The position numbers and the translations under genes are program-made. From Alphaproteobacteria bacterium (GTDB lineage Bacteria > Myxococcota_A > UBA796 > GCA-2862545): a stretch of 64,000 bases of DNA. Location: the NCBI GenBank assembly GCA_020632955.1, contig JACKEO010000017.1, forward strand, positions 1 to 64,000, read 5' to 3'. This document shows positions 40,802 to 49,023 of this stretch, piece by piece (position 1 is the first letter of the stretch; every line of letters starts with the position of its first letter). The notes under the pieces were generated by a model. That model did no database searches. It was not told the DNA's origin and saw nothing but the letters and a program-made list of their open reading frames with translations.

Positions 40802-42340
40802 TCAGGGACTCCGGACGAGGGCGAGGGCCGGGTAGACCGAGGTGGGCGCCACGCGCTCCCCGCGACGCCAGGCGGTGCCCGGGGGCGTCTGGAAGGCGGG
40901 CACGCAGGTCTCGCCCGCCTTCACGTGGAGCAGGCCGGTGAAGAGGTCGCCGAAGCGCCAGGCCTCGCCCACGACGAGGTCGAGGGCGTCGTCGTCCACC
41001 GCGCAGGCCCGCCGGCCTCGCACGAAGGCGATGTCGGGCGGGGCGTTGCCCAGCGAGAACACCACCTCGCTGCACGCGGCGTCGGCGAACCAGCTCGCCT
41101 CGATCGACAGGTCCACGGCATCCTCCGGCAGGCAGACCCAGGCCCCGTCGGCGGTGGGGATCGGCCGGCAGCCCAGGCCCGCCGCCACGTCCTGGAAGGG
41201 CCAGGTGGGGTCGCTCCCGAGCCGCGCGCCGTCCGCATCGCGCCACACGCGGAGCTGCAGGTCCCCGCTCCCCTCGGTCACCGCCTGGAGCCCCGGCAGG
41301 TCCACGGGGTCGATCGGGTCCCCCGCCGTCACCCAGCGCCCGTCGTTCGTGACCCGCACGCAGGACGCGCCGCCCACGTAGACGTCGCCGGCCCAGGACC
41401 CCGCCGCCTCGGCCACCGTCCAGCCCGCCGACAGGGGCTCCTGGGTGGCGACGACCCGCGCGGGCGCGCACTCCTCCTCCCGCTCGTCGCGGCCCACGGG
41501 GGTGCCCACGCAGTCGGCGGCGCCGTAGGTGAGCTTCACGGAGCGCAGGGCCCGCTCCTCGGGGACGCACCGCGGCCCCCCGTCGAGCCGCAGCGGCGCG
41601 CAGCCCCCGCCGGCGTCCACCAGCCCGGTGACGAGCATCGCGCCGTCGTCGCCCGTGAGCAGCCGCACCCCCACGCCGGCCGCGCCGAAGCGCAGCTCCT
41701 CGCGGAAGCGCACGAAGCCCGTCGGATCGAGGGGCGGCTCGAGCACGGGCTGCAGCGCGTAGACGGCGCTGCCCTCGGGCACCGGACCCTCGAACTCGCA
41801 CAGCACGAGCTGGCGGTAGACCGACGGCGGCGTGGCGAGGCTGGCGAGGGGGTAGACCGCGGCCCGCTCCCGCACCCCGCAGGTGACGGTGTCGGGGGCC
41901 CCCACCCGCAGGAAGGGCGCCTGCTCGCAGGCGTCGGGCTCCACCACGAAGACGCGCTCGGTGCAGGCGGTGTCCACGAAGCGCTCCCGCGCCTGCGCCG
42001 ACACCGGCAGGCAGCGCAGCTCGCCGTCGTCGGCCAGCTCCACGGTGCAGGGCACGCCGAGCTGGCGGTCGTGGAAGCGGGCGAAGGCCTGCACGCCGTC
42101 CACCTCCCAGGTCTCGACCTGGAGGCGGGTGCCGGCCAGCCAGCTCGTGGAGGGCAGCGGCGGCGGAGGGGGGGGCGGGGGCGTGCCCGTCTCGGCGGTC
42201 TCGCCCGGCGTGTCGACCACGGGGCTGTCGGTGGGCACCGGGGGCGCCTCGTCGCTGTCGACGTCGGGCGTGCCGCTGTCGTCGGGGGGCGAGCCCTCCA
42301 CGACGCAGCCCGCCAGCAGCGCCAGCGCCCACCACCGCAC
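40802..42340 (-). CDS. Cysteine-rich lipoprotein with polyproline linker
   Basis: This encodes 512 residues. The GTG at 42340 follows AGGAGG, giving a lipoprotein signal (L-A-L-L-A-G-C). A disordered Pro/Ser/Thr/Asp-rich linker runs to about 60, ending in a run of eight prolines. The rest holds about 16 cysteines spread through similar-looking units of the kind L-x-C-x-P-x-x-A, each with a Cys pair (for example F-V-D-T-A-C-T-E-R-V-F and F-A-D-A-A-C-S-E-V-V-F, which look like copies of one module). The family is not recognised. It is probably a surface-exposed disulfide-rich protein. It lies 62 bases after the carbon-nitrogen hydrolase gene, perhaps with its own promoter. Confidence 0.75.
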   Translation of the reverse strand: MRWWALALLAGCVVEGSPPDDSGTPDVDSDEAPPVPTDSPVVDTPGETAETGTPPPPPPPPLPSTSWLAGTRLQVETWEVDGVQAFARFHDRQLGVPCTVELADDGELRCLPVSAQARERFVDTACTERVFVVEPDACEQAPFLRVGAPDTVTCGVRERAAVYPLASLATPPSVYRQLVLCEFEGPVPEGSAVYALQPVLEPPLDPTGFVRFREELRFGAAGVGVRLLTGDDGAMLVTGLVDAGGGCAPLRLDGGPRCVPEERALRSVKLTYGAADCVGTPVGRDEREEECAPARVVATQEPLSAGWTVAEAAGSWAGDVYVGGASCVRVTNDGRWVTAGDPIDPVDLPGLQAVTEGSGDLQLRVWRDADGARLGSDPTWPFQDVAAGLGCRPIPTADGAWVCLPEDAVDLSIEASWFADAACSEVVFSLGNAPPDIAFVRGRRACAVDDDALDLVVGEAWRFGDLFTGLLHVKAGETCVPAFQTPPGTAWRRGERVAPTSVYPALALVRSP

Positions 42341-42402
42341 GGCCACCTCCTGCAGACCGGGCATCGTACCGGAGGCGAGGGCCGATCCGCGACGCCCGTG
42401 CC

Positions 42403-43107
42403 TCACCAGTCGGCGCGCACCACCGCGTCGCCCTCCCGGGGACCCGCCGCCAGCACGCGCCGCCCCGCCAGGATCACGCTCGCCCCCGAGAAGGCCCAGG
42501 CACCGTCGCGGCCGTAGGTGTTCGCCGCCACGAGCACCGCCCCCGAGGCCCGCACCCGCGCGGCCCAGTAGGGCCAGACGTCGGCCCCCTCGTCCACCCA
42601 GTTCGTGGGGAAGGCGAGCACGTCGGGGCGAGCCCGCCACAGCCAGAGCAGGAAGCGGGGGTCGTTCAGGTCCATGCAGATGCCCACCGCCACCCGCCCC
42701 ACCGGCGTGGCGAGGCAGGTGTAGGCGCCGTCGCCGGGCCGCGCCCAGTGCTCGTCGGCCTCGAAGAGCAGGGTCTTGCGGTAGACGGTGGCCAGCTCGC
42801 CGTCGGGCGCCACCACGAGGGCGCTGTTGTAGAGGTGGTCGCCGTCGCGCTCGGGGAAGCCGCAGACGATCCACGCCTCGCGCGCCCGCGCCACCGCGCC
42901 CAGGGCGGCCAGGGTGGGCCCGCGCGCCGCCTCGGCCACCGCCTCCACCTCGTCGCGGCGCTCGAAGACGTACCCGGTGGCCGCCATCTCGGGGAGCACC
43001 ACCAGGTCGGCGTCGGCGGCGGCCTCGTCGGTGAGGGCCGCCAGGCGCTCCAGGCTGCCCGCCAGGTCCCCCTTCGTGGCCTTGAACTGCACCGCGGCCG
43101 CGCGCAT
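42403..43107 (-). CDS. Carbon-nitrogen hydrolase (nitrilase superfamily)
   Basis: This encodes 234 residues. The Glu-Lys-Cys triad is seen as V-L-P-E-M-A-A-T-G (Glu40), Y-R-K-T-L-L-F-E (Lys near 110) and V-G-I-C-M-D-L-N-D (Cys near 143). The protein is shorter than most members (260-280 residues). Substrates of this branch are amides such as omega-amidic acids or N-carbamoyl compounds; which applies here cannot be told. It lies 22 bases after the homogentisate dioxygenase gene and so appears to belong to the tyrosine-degradation transcript, perhaps removing a transamination by-product such as an omega-amide. Confidence 0.88.
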   Translation of the reverse strand: MRAAAVQFKATKGDLAGSLERLAALTDEAAADADLVVLPEMAATGYVFERRDEVEAVAEAARGPTLAALGAVARAREAWIVCGFPERDGDHLYNSALVVAPDGELATVYRKTLLFEADEHWARPGDGAYTCLATPVGRVAVGICMDLNDPRFLLWLWRARPDVLAFPTNWVDEGADVWPYWAARVRASGAVLVAANTYGRDGAWAFSGASVILAGRRVLAAGPREGDAVVRADW

Positions 43108-43129
43108 CGCGCTCCCTCCGGACGCGGCG

Positions 43130-44287
43130 CTAGGCCACGAAGCTGTCGTGGTAGCCCGGATCCTCGAGGGCCAGGGCCGCGGCGGTGGCCCGCATGGGGG
43201 CGAAGCTGTCGATCATCACCGCGAGCTCGTCGGTGCGCTGCGCCCCGACGCTGGCCTCGTAGGCCCCCGGGTGGGGGCCGTGGGGCAGCCCGTAGGGGTG
43301 GTGGCTGATGCTGCCCGGGCCCACGCCGCGCCGGCTCGTGAAGTTGCCCTGCACGTAGAAGAGGAACTCGTCGCAGTCCACGGAGCTGTGCGGGTAGGGG
43401 CAGGGGATGGCCTCGGGGTGGAAGTCCACCACCCGGGGCACGAAGGAGCAGATGAGCGCGCCGCGCACCGAGAAGGTGCCGTGCCAGTCGGGCGGCAGGT
43501 GCACGAGGCCCGCCCGCGGCTGGAAGGCGAGGATCGGGAAGACCCACGGGTAGACGGTGCCGTCCCAGCCCACCACGTCGCAGAGGGCGCGGGGGAGGCG
43601 CAGGCCGTGCCAGCGACCGTCGCGGCGCACCACCGCCTGGCGCACGTCGTCTTCGACGGGACCCCGGAAGTCGGGCGTGCGGAAGTCGCGGTGGCAGTAG
43701 GGCGCGTCCATGCGGAGCTGGCCCAGCTCGTTGCGCCACTTCGAGAGCAGCCCGAGGTCGTGGCCCAGGGTGGTCTGGAAGAGCTGCGGCACGCCCGCGT
43801 CGGGCAGGATGCGGTGGGCCACGCCCTTGGGGACGCACACGTAGTCGAGCGGGCCGTAGCGCAGGTCGCCCAGCGGGGTGCGCAGCGTGCCCGTGCCCTC
43901 CTTCACGAAGATCAGCTCGTCGGCCTCGCCGTCGATCACCCACACCGGATCGGGCTCGGTGGGGCGAGCCACCGTGAGGATCAGGTCGCGGTTGAAGAGC
44001 AGCGGGGTGCGCGCGTCGACCGCGGGGCCGCCCTCGGGCACCTGCCCGCCCAGGTAGTGCCGGCGCGCCAGCGGACGGTCGGCATCGGCCGCCACGGGGG
44101 CCGCCCAGCCGTGCGTGGCCTCCTCCACCCGCGCCTCGTGGGGACGGTGCTGGTGGTAGAGGATGGTGTACGGCCCGTCGAAGCCCTTGCGGGTGAGGCA
44201 CTCCTCCCAGCGCAGGCTGCCCGCCGCGTCGCGGAAGGCGACGTGGTGCTTGGGCGGGACGTCCCCGCGGACGAGGCGGTCGAGCAT
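43130..44287 (-). CDS. hmgA: Homogentisate 1,2-dioxygenase
   Basis: This encodes 385 residues, the shorter bacterial form (Pseudomonas and human enzymes have about 440). It opens the aromatic ring of homogentisate to give maleylacetoacetate, using Fe(II) and O2. The cupin core has the metal-binding elements near 285-330: V-D-F-H-P-E-A-I-P-C, V-D-C-D-E-F-L-F-Y and the H-H-P-Y-G-L-P-H-G-P-H-P-G stretch typical of the family. It lies 9 bases after hpd. The substrate pathway is fixed by its neighbours, all tyrosine-catabolic enzymes. Confidence 0.93.
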   Translation of the reverse strand: MLDRLVRGDVPPKHHVAFRDAAGSLRWEECLTRKGFDGPYTILYHQHRPHEARVEEATHGWAAPVAADADRPLARRHYLGGQVPEGGPAVDARTPLLFNRDLILTVARPTEPDPVWVIDGEADELIFVKEGTGTLRTPLGDLRYGPLDYVCVPKGVAHRILPDAGVPQLFQTTLGHDLGLLSKWRNELGQLRMDAPYCHRDFRTPDFRGPVEDDVRQAVVRRDGRWHGLRLPRALCDVVGWDGTVYPWVFPILAFQPRAGLVHLPPDWHGTFSVRGALICSFVPRVVDFHPEAIPCPYPHSSVDCDEFLFYVQGNFTSRRGVGPGSISHHPYGLPHGPHPGAYEASVGAQRTDELAVMIDSFAPMRATAAALALEDPGYHDSFVA

Positions 44288-44296
44288 CGGGGCGTC

Positions 44297-45448
44297 CTAC
44301 AGGCGGCGGTCGGAGGTCTGCTGGCGCTCGATGCTCTCGAAGAGGGCGCGGAAGTTGCCCGCCCCGAAGCCCCGGTCGCCCTTGCGCTGGATGAGCTCGA
44401 AGAAGAAGGGCCCGGCCTCGGGATCCGAGAACTGCACCGCGTTCTCCTGCAGGAAGATCTGCAGCATGTAGGCGTGGTGCTGGGCGCCGTCGACGAGCAC
44501 CTCGAGCTCGCGCAGCGTGTCGATCTCCTCGTCGATGGTGTCGACGCCGATGGTGCGCAGCCGCTCGGGCAGCATGTCGTAGTAGGCGCCCGGCGTGGGC
44601 ATGAAGCGGGCGCCGCGGCCGCGCAGGCCCCGCACGCACGCCAGGATGTCGCCCGTGACCAGGGCCGCGTGCTGCACGCCGTCGCCCCGGTGCTGCTCGG
44701 CGAAGACGTTGATCTGGGACTTCTTGAAGAAGGGACGCCAGGGCTCGTTGTTCGCGAACTTCACGCCGGAGTGCGGGTCCCACATCACCACGGAGCGCAG
44801 GCCCGAGCCCGTGGTCTGGTCGATGCTGACGTCGGCGGTGTGGAACTCCACGTCCCAGTACTGGCGGAAGCCGAGCACGTGCTCCATCCAGAGCAGGGCG
44901 GGCTTCATCGTCTCGAAGTTCGAGGTGACGTGGTCGATCTCGGTGAAGCCCCAGCGGTTGGACCCCCCACGCGGCTCGGGGTGGCGCAGCACGCCCGGGT
45001 AGAGGCCGGCGTAGCCCTTGCGCTCGAAGAAGCGCATCGTGGTGTCGCCGAAGGCCGTGGTGATCGAGAAGCTGGCGATGCTGCCGCCCTCGTCGGTGAA
45101 GCGCTGGATGTCGTCGATGGGCGTGCCGCCACGGGCCACCAGCAGGCGCCAGCAGCGCTCGATGTCCTCCACCTCGAAGGCGATGGTGCCCACGCCCTCG
45201 GGGTGCTTGCGCAGGAAGCGCCAGGCGCGGCCGCCCTCCCCCACGGGCTCCGAGACCATGAGGCGCACCTTGCCGGCCTCGAAGACCACGGAGCGCTGGT
45301 GGCCCCGGGCGACGAGATCGGGGTCGGACTCGCCCACCTCGGCCAGATCGAGCTCGTCGACCAGCAGGCGGCGGAAGCGCTCCAGATCGTGGACGTAGAA
45401 GTGGAGCGAGTCGAAGCCGGTGATGCCGAGGGGTTCGGTGGGGCTCAC
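44297..45448 (-). CDS. hpd: 4-hydroxyphenylpyruvate dioxygenase
   Basis: This encodes 383 residues. It converts 4-hydroxyphenylpyruvate to homogentisate with loss of CO2. The second vicinal-oxygen-chelate half carries the iron ligands: I-D-H-V-T-S-N (His near 170), V-Q-H-A-A-L (His near 259) and F-F-E-L-I-Q-R (Glu near 349). The active-site end G-F-G-A-G-N-F-R-A-L-F-E-S-I-E is the family's conserved C-terminal helix. The GTG at 45448 overlaps the maiA stop as GTGA. Confidence 0.96.
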   Translation of the reverse strand: MSPTEPLGITGFDSLHFYVHDLERFRRLLVDELDLAEVGESDPDLVARGHQRSVVFEAGKVRLMVSEPVGEGGRAWRFLRKHPEGVGTIAFEVEDIERCWRLLVARGGTPIDDIQRFTDEGGSIASFSITTAFGDTTMRFFERKGYAGLYPGVLRHPEPRGGSNRWGFTEIDHVTSNFETMKPALLWMEHVLGFRQYWDVEFHTADVSIDQTTGSGLRSVVMWDPHSGVKFANNEPWRPFFKKSQINVFAEQHRGDGVQHAALVTGDILACVRGLRGRGARFMPTPGAYYDMLPERLRTIGVDTIDEEIDTLRELEVLVDGAQHHAYMLQIFLQENAVQFSDPEAGPFFFELIQRKGDRGFGAGNFRALFESIERQQTSDRRL

Positions 45449-46104
45449 GGGGACTCCGGGGGCACGGCGTCGGGCTGGCGGTCGGGGTGCGCCGCCTGGA
45501 AGGCGGGCAGCTCGGCGCAGGCGGCCTCGACGCGGGTGAGCGTGGGGAAGCCCGCCAGATCGAGACCGAAGCGGCGGGCGTTGTAGAGCTGGGGGACGAG
45601 GCAGAGGTCGGCCGCCGTCACCTGGTCCCCTACCACGAAGCGCCCGGCGGTCGCCGCCGCCATCGCCTCGAGGGCGTCGAGACCGTCGCCGATGACGTCG
45701 CGGGCCCAGCCGGCGCGGTCGCCGCCGAGCTCCTGCACCCGGCGCAGCACGCCCAGGTTCTGCAGGGGCTGGATGCCGGCGTTCACCACCTCGGCGAGCT
45801 GGGTGACCGTGGCGCGCTGCCAGGGATCGACGGGCCAGAGGCGCGGCGAAGGCAGCTGGTCGTCGAGCCACCCGAGGATGGCCAGGGACTGGGACAGGTA
45901 GCGGACGTGGCCCCCCTCCTCCACCGCGAGCACCGGCACCTGGGCCATCGGGTTGCGCGCCCGGTGCGCCTCGCCCCGGTGCTGCCCGCCGTCGGCCACC
46001 AGGTGCACGGGCGCGTAGGCGAAGTCGAGGCCCTTGAGGTGCAGACCGATGCGCACCCGCCACGACGCGGAGCTGCGCCAGTAGCCGTAGAGGGTGAGCC
46101 TCAC
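45445..46104 (-). CDS. maiA: Maleylacetoacetate isomerase (zeta-class glutathione transferase)
   Basis: This encodes 219 residues, normal for the family. It isomerises maleylacetoacetate to fumarylacetoacetate using glutathione. The zeta-class signature S-S-x-S-W-R-V-R-I-x-L is present as S-S-A-S-W-R-V-R-I-G-L at residues 11-21 (Ala instead of the more usual Cys). The thioredoxin-like domain continues with V-P-V-L, and the helical domain has D-Q-V-T-A-A-D-L-C-L-V-P-Q. GTG start at 46104 overlaps the fumarylacetoacetase stop. Confidence 0.94.
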   Translation of the reverse strand: MRLTLYGYWRSSASWRVRIGLHLKGLDFAYAPVHLVADGGQHRGEAHRARNPMAQVPVLAVEEGGHVRYLSQSLAILGWLDDQLPSPRLWPVDPWQRATVTQLAEVVNAGIQPLQNLGVLRRVQELGGDRAGWARDVIGDGLDALEAMAAATAGRFVVGDQVTAADLCLVPQLYNARRFGLDLAGFPTLTRVEAACAELPAFQAAHPDRQPDAVPPESP

Positions 46105-47078
46105 GCCGCCGCCACGCGCTGGTCGATGGCCCCGAAGACGCTGACGCCGTCGGGCCCGAGCACCTCGATGCGCACGTGGTCGCCCACCTTCAGGTAGGGC
46201 GTGCGGGGGGCGCCCTCGCTGATGATCTCCTTCATGCGCTGCTCGGCGAGGCAGGCGTAGCCGGTGGACCAGTCCTCGTTGGACACGGTGCCGCTGCCCA
46301 GCAGGGTGCCGGCGGTGAAGGCGCGCGTCTTCGCGATGTGGGCGAGCAGGTCGTGGAAGCTGAAGTGCATCTCGGGACCGGCGTTCGCCGTGCACACCAC
46401 GGTGTCGTTCAGCGTGACCCGGATGGGCAGGTGCACGCGGCCGTCCTTCCAGGCGGGACCGAGCTCGTCGGGGGTGACGGCGAAGGGGCCGAAGGCGCTG
46501 GCGGGCTTGCTGGTGAAGAAGCCGAAGCTCTTCGCGAGCTCCGCCGGGATGAGCTGGCGCAGGGTGACGTCGTTCACCAGGGTGAGCAGCTTGACGTGGG
46601 CGCCGGCCTGCTCCGGCGTGACGCCGCGCGGCGTGTCGCCCAGGATGGCCACCAGCTCGGCCTCGTAGTCGAGGCCCCAGTGGGGATCGACCATGGGGAT
46701 GTCCTCGGTGGGGTCGAGGAGCATGCCGCTGCCGCCCTGGTACACCAGCGGATCGGTGCGCAGCGTGGCCGGCGGCTCCGCGCCCCGGGCGCGCCGCACC
46801 AGGATGACGTGGTTGATGAAGGCCGAGCCGTCGATCCACTCGTAGGCGCGAGGCAGCGGCGAGCGCAGGTCCTGGGTTCGCAGCGGCGTGCCGGGCAGAC
46901 GACCGTCCTGCAGGGCGGCGGCCCGCTCACGCAGGCGCGGCTCCACCTCGTCCCAGCGATCCAGCGCCGCCTGCAGGGTGGGCGCCACGTCGGCGGCGTC
47001 CACGTAGGCCGCGCCGTCCCGCCGCACGACGATGAGCGCACCGTCCCGGGTCCCGTCCTTCCGCGTCGCGAGCTTCAT
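46101..47078 (-). CDS. Fumarylacetoacetate hydrolase family protein
   Basis: This encodes 325 residues. It would split fumarylacetoacetate into fumarate and acetoacetate, the last step of tyrosine breakdown. Family segments are visible: F-I-N-H-V-I-L-V-R near 87, L-D-Y-E-A-E-L-V-A-I-L-G near 135 (metal-binding acid residues), F-G-F-F-T-S-K near 184 and L-L-G-S-G-T-V-S-N-E near 260. It is shorter than the classical two-domain enzyme (about 420) and belongs to the short FAH-like branch. GGAGGTCGG lies before the ATG, and GCGCATAAGC (reverse, 47112-47103) may be the operon's -10. First gene of the tyrosine operon. Confidence 0.92.
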   Translation of the reverse strand: MKLATRKDGTRDGALIVVRRDGAAYVDAADVAPTLQAALDRWDEVEPRLRERAAALQDGRLPGTPLRTQDLRSPLPRAYEWIDGSAFINHVILVRRARGAEPPATLRTDPLVYQGGSGMLLDPTEDIPMVDPHWGLDYEAELVAILGDTPRGVTPEQAGAHVKLLTLVNDVTLRQLIPAELAKSFGFFTSKPASAFGPFAVTPDELGPAWKDGRVHLPIRVTLNDTVVCTANAGPEMHFSFHDLLAHIAKTRAFTAGTLLGSGTVSNEDWSTGYACLAEQRMKEIISEGAPRTPYLKVGDHVRIEVLGPDGVSVFGAIDQRVAAA

Positions 47079-47140
47079 CCGACCTCCGCACCGTCAGCGC
47101 GCTTATGCGCGGACGGCGGGAGGCGGCCACCCCACGACCG

Positions 47141-48007
47141 TCAGGGGGCCGTGGGGATCGTGATCGTGGAGCGCAGGTCCGGCGGCGTGGAGGTCTCGCT
47201 GAAGGCCCACTTGAACCGGCTGACGCTCTTGAAGAAGATCAGGTCGACCGGCTTGATCTCCTCCTCCGTGAAGGCCCCGGTGAAGGACTCGGCGTCGAAG
47301 GCGATCGTCTGCCCCGCGCCGGCGCGCACGAAGAAGCGCTGGTCCTCGATGAAGGTGGTGTTGCCGTTCGTGGGCGGCCCCACCCCGCTGTTCGCCTCCT
47401 CGGCGTGCGCCACCCAGTTCGTGAACTTGGTGAGCGTGCTGGCCCAGCGGAAGGTGTGGTACGAGACCGGCGGCTTCACCTCGGGACGCCAGATGGCGCC
47501 GTCGTTGAAGGCCAGGCCCGACTTGACCTCCCAGCAGTCGGTCCACACGAGCTCCCAGGTGCCCTCGTAGGTGTTCCGGGTGCCCTCGGACTCGATGAGC
47601 GTGCCCTCGCCGTAGTACTTGGCGGTGCAGGCGCAGCTGGGGACGTTGTAGTAGGTCTGGCAGACGGTGTTCGCGAGGTTGTCGCCGTCCCAGTCCACCT
47701 CGTAGACCATCGAGAAGGACTTCAGGTTGGCGTAGACGCCGTCGCCCACCGACACCGAGGTGTCGCCGACGCCCGTGTCGCCGCCGCCGCTGTCCTTGCC
47801 GCCGCTGTCCTTGCTGTCGTTGCCGCTGTCGCCGCCGCCGTCGCCGCACACGGGGGCGCCGAAGCAGTCGGGATCACCGCAGTCGAACAGCTGGTCGCCG
47901 TCGTCGTCGACGCCGTTGTCGCACCCGCCCGGGTACTGGCCCTCCGTGAGGGCCTCCGAACAGGCAGCGAGACCGAGCAGGGGCAGGCCGAGGAGCAGGC
48001 CGCGCAT
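47141..48007 (-). CDS. Lipoprotein with Asp/Ser/Gly-rich linker
   Basis: This encodes 288 residues. The signal ends L-G-L-A-A-C-S (lipidated Cys 16). A single MopE-like piece follows (N-G-V-D-D-D-G-D, D-C-G-D-P-D-C). A low-complexity run of Asp, Ser, Gly and Lys (about 57-82) leads to a beta-rich domain of about 200 residues containing three cysteines (V-C-Q-T, S-C-A-C). No family is recognised. It is probably a cell-surface protein. GGAGGTCCC lies directly before the ATG, and GCATGCTACC (reverse, near 48053-48044) is a candidate -10. Confidence 0.8.
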   Translation of the reverse strand: MRGLLLGLPLLGLAACSEALTEGQYPGGCDNGVDDDGDQLFDCGDPDCFGAPVCGDGGGDSGNDSKDSGGKDSGGGDTGVGDTSVSVGDGVYANLKSFSMVYEVDWDGDNLANTVCQTYYNVPSCACTAKYYGEGTLIESEGTRNTYEGTWELVWTDCWEVKSGLAFNDGAIWRPEVKPPVSYHTFRWASTLTKFTNWVAHAEEANSGVGPPTNGNTTFIEDQRFFVRAGAGQTIAFDAESFTGAFTEEEIKPVDLIFFKSVSRFKWAFSETSTPPDLRSTITIPTAP

Positions 48008-48149
48008 GGGACCTCCGAACCAGATGACGAGAGCTTCGGCACGGTAGCATGCGAGTTGAGGCCATGCGGGTTCCAGTTGGGTACCGGAGCGCACGCCCTG
48101 GGGACGGACGACGCCGGCGGTCGGGTTAGCGGCGCCCCCCGGAGGTCGC

Positions 48150-49001
48150 ATGACCCGCACGCTCGTCCTCGTCCCCCTCCTCGCCCTGTCAGGCTGCAAG
48201 GGCATCAACCTCGGCAACCTCCCCAGCCTGGAGGAGCTGCTGCCCAAGGTGCGCTTCGAGCGCATGGAGGTCACCGGCATCGACTTCGAGCACGTCGCCG
48301 TGGACTTCGTGCTCGGGATCGACAACCCGAACCCCATCGGCCTCGAGCTGGCGAGTCTCGGGTGGGCCCTCGCCCTCGACGGCGAGCCCTTCCTCGACGG
48401 CAAGGGCACCGACCGTCTCGCCATCGCGGCGCGCGGCAGCTCGTCGATCGCCATCCCCCTGTCGGTCACCTACGCCGCGCTCCCCGGCGCGATCCAGGCC
48501 CTCACCGGCGCCGACGGCGCGCCCTACGCCCTGTCCACGAAGCTCGGCTTCTCCACGCCCCTCGGCGAGGTGTCGGTGCCCCTGCGCCACGAGGGCACCC
48601 TGCCGGTGCTGCGCGCGCCCCAGCTCAGCTTCCAGGCCGTGCGCCTCGACGGCGTCGACCTCCTCCGCCAGTCCGCCACCCTCGCCATCGACCTGGGGCT
48701 CACCCACGACCAGGCCTCGATGCTGAAGTTCACCGGCTTCGACTACGCCTTCAGCCTGTCGGGCAAGGCGCTGGTGGAGGGCAAGGTGGCGAAGCTGGCC
48801 GAGGTGCCGGCCGGCAAGGTGCAGACGGTCACCCTGCCCATCACCGTGAACCTGCTGCAGGTGGGCACGTCGATCGCGCAGGCGATCACCACCGGCGGCC
48901 AGGTGCAGGTGGGCCTCGACGCCACCGTCACCGTGGGCACGCCCTTCGGCGACGTGCCGCTGGCCATCGACGAGACCGGCAAGCTGCGCGTGGAGCGCTA
49001 G
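48150..49001 (+). CDS. LEA14/WHy-domain lipoprotein
   Basis: This encodes 283 residues. The signal ends L-L-A-L-S-G-C-K (lipidated Cys near 16). Two similar beta-sandwich units of the LEA type 2/WHy kind follow: F-V-L-G-I-D-N-P-N-P-I near 54 is the family's N-P-N motif, and the second unit begins near 150. WHy-domain proteins in bacteria are linked to desiccation or envelope stress. GGAGGTCGC precedes the ATG, and GGTTAGC (48125-48130) lies about 20 bases upstream as a likely -10. Single gene, converging on the RCC1-like gene with a 22-base gap. Confidence 0.85.
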   Translation: MTRTLVLVPLLALSGCKGINLGNLPSLEELLPKVRFERMEVTGIDFEHVAVDFVLGIDNPNPIGLELASLGWALALDGEPFLDGKGTDRLAIAARGSSSIAIPLSVTYAALPGAIQALTGADGAPYALSTKLGFSTPLGEVSVPLRHEGTLPVLRAPQLSFQAVRLDGVDLLRQSATLAIDLGLTHDQASMLKFTGFDYAFSLSGKALVEGKVAKLAEVPAGKVQTVTLPITVNLLQVGTSIAQAITTGGQVQVGLDATVTVGTPFGDVPLAIDETGKLRVER

Positions 49002-49023
49002 CTGCGCACCGCGCCCCTCCCCG

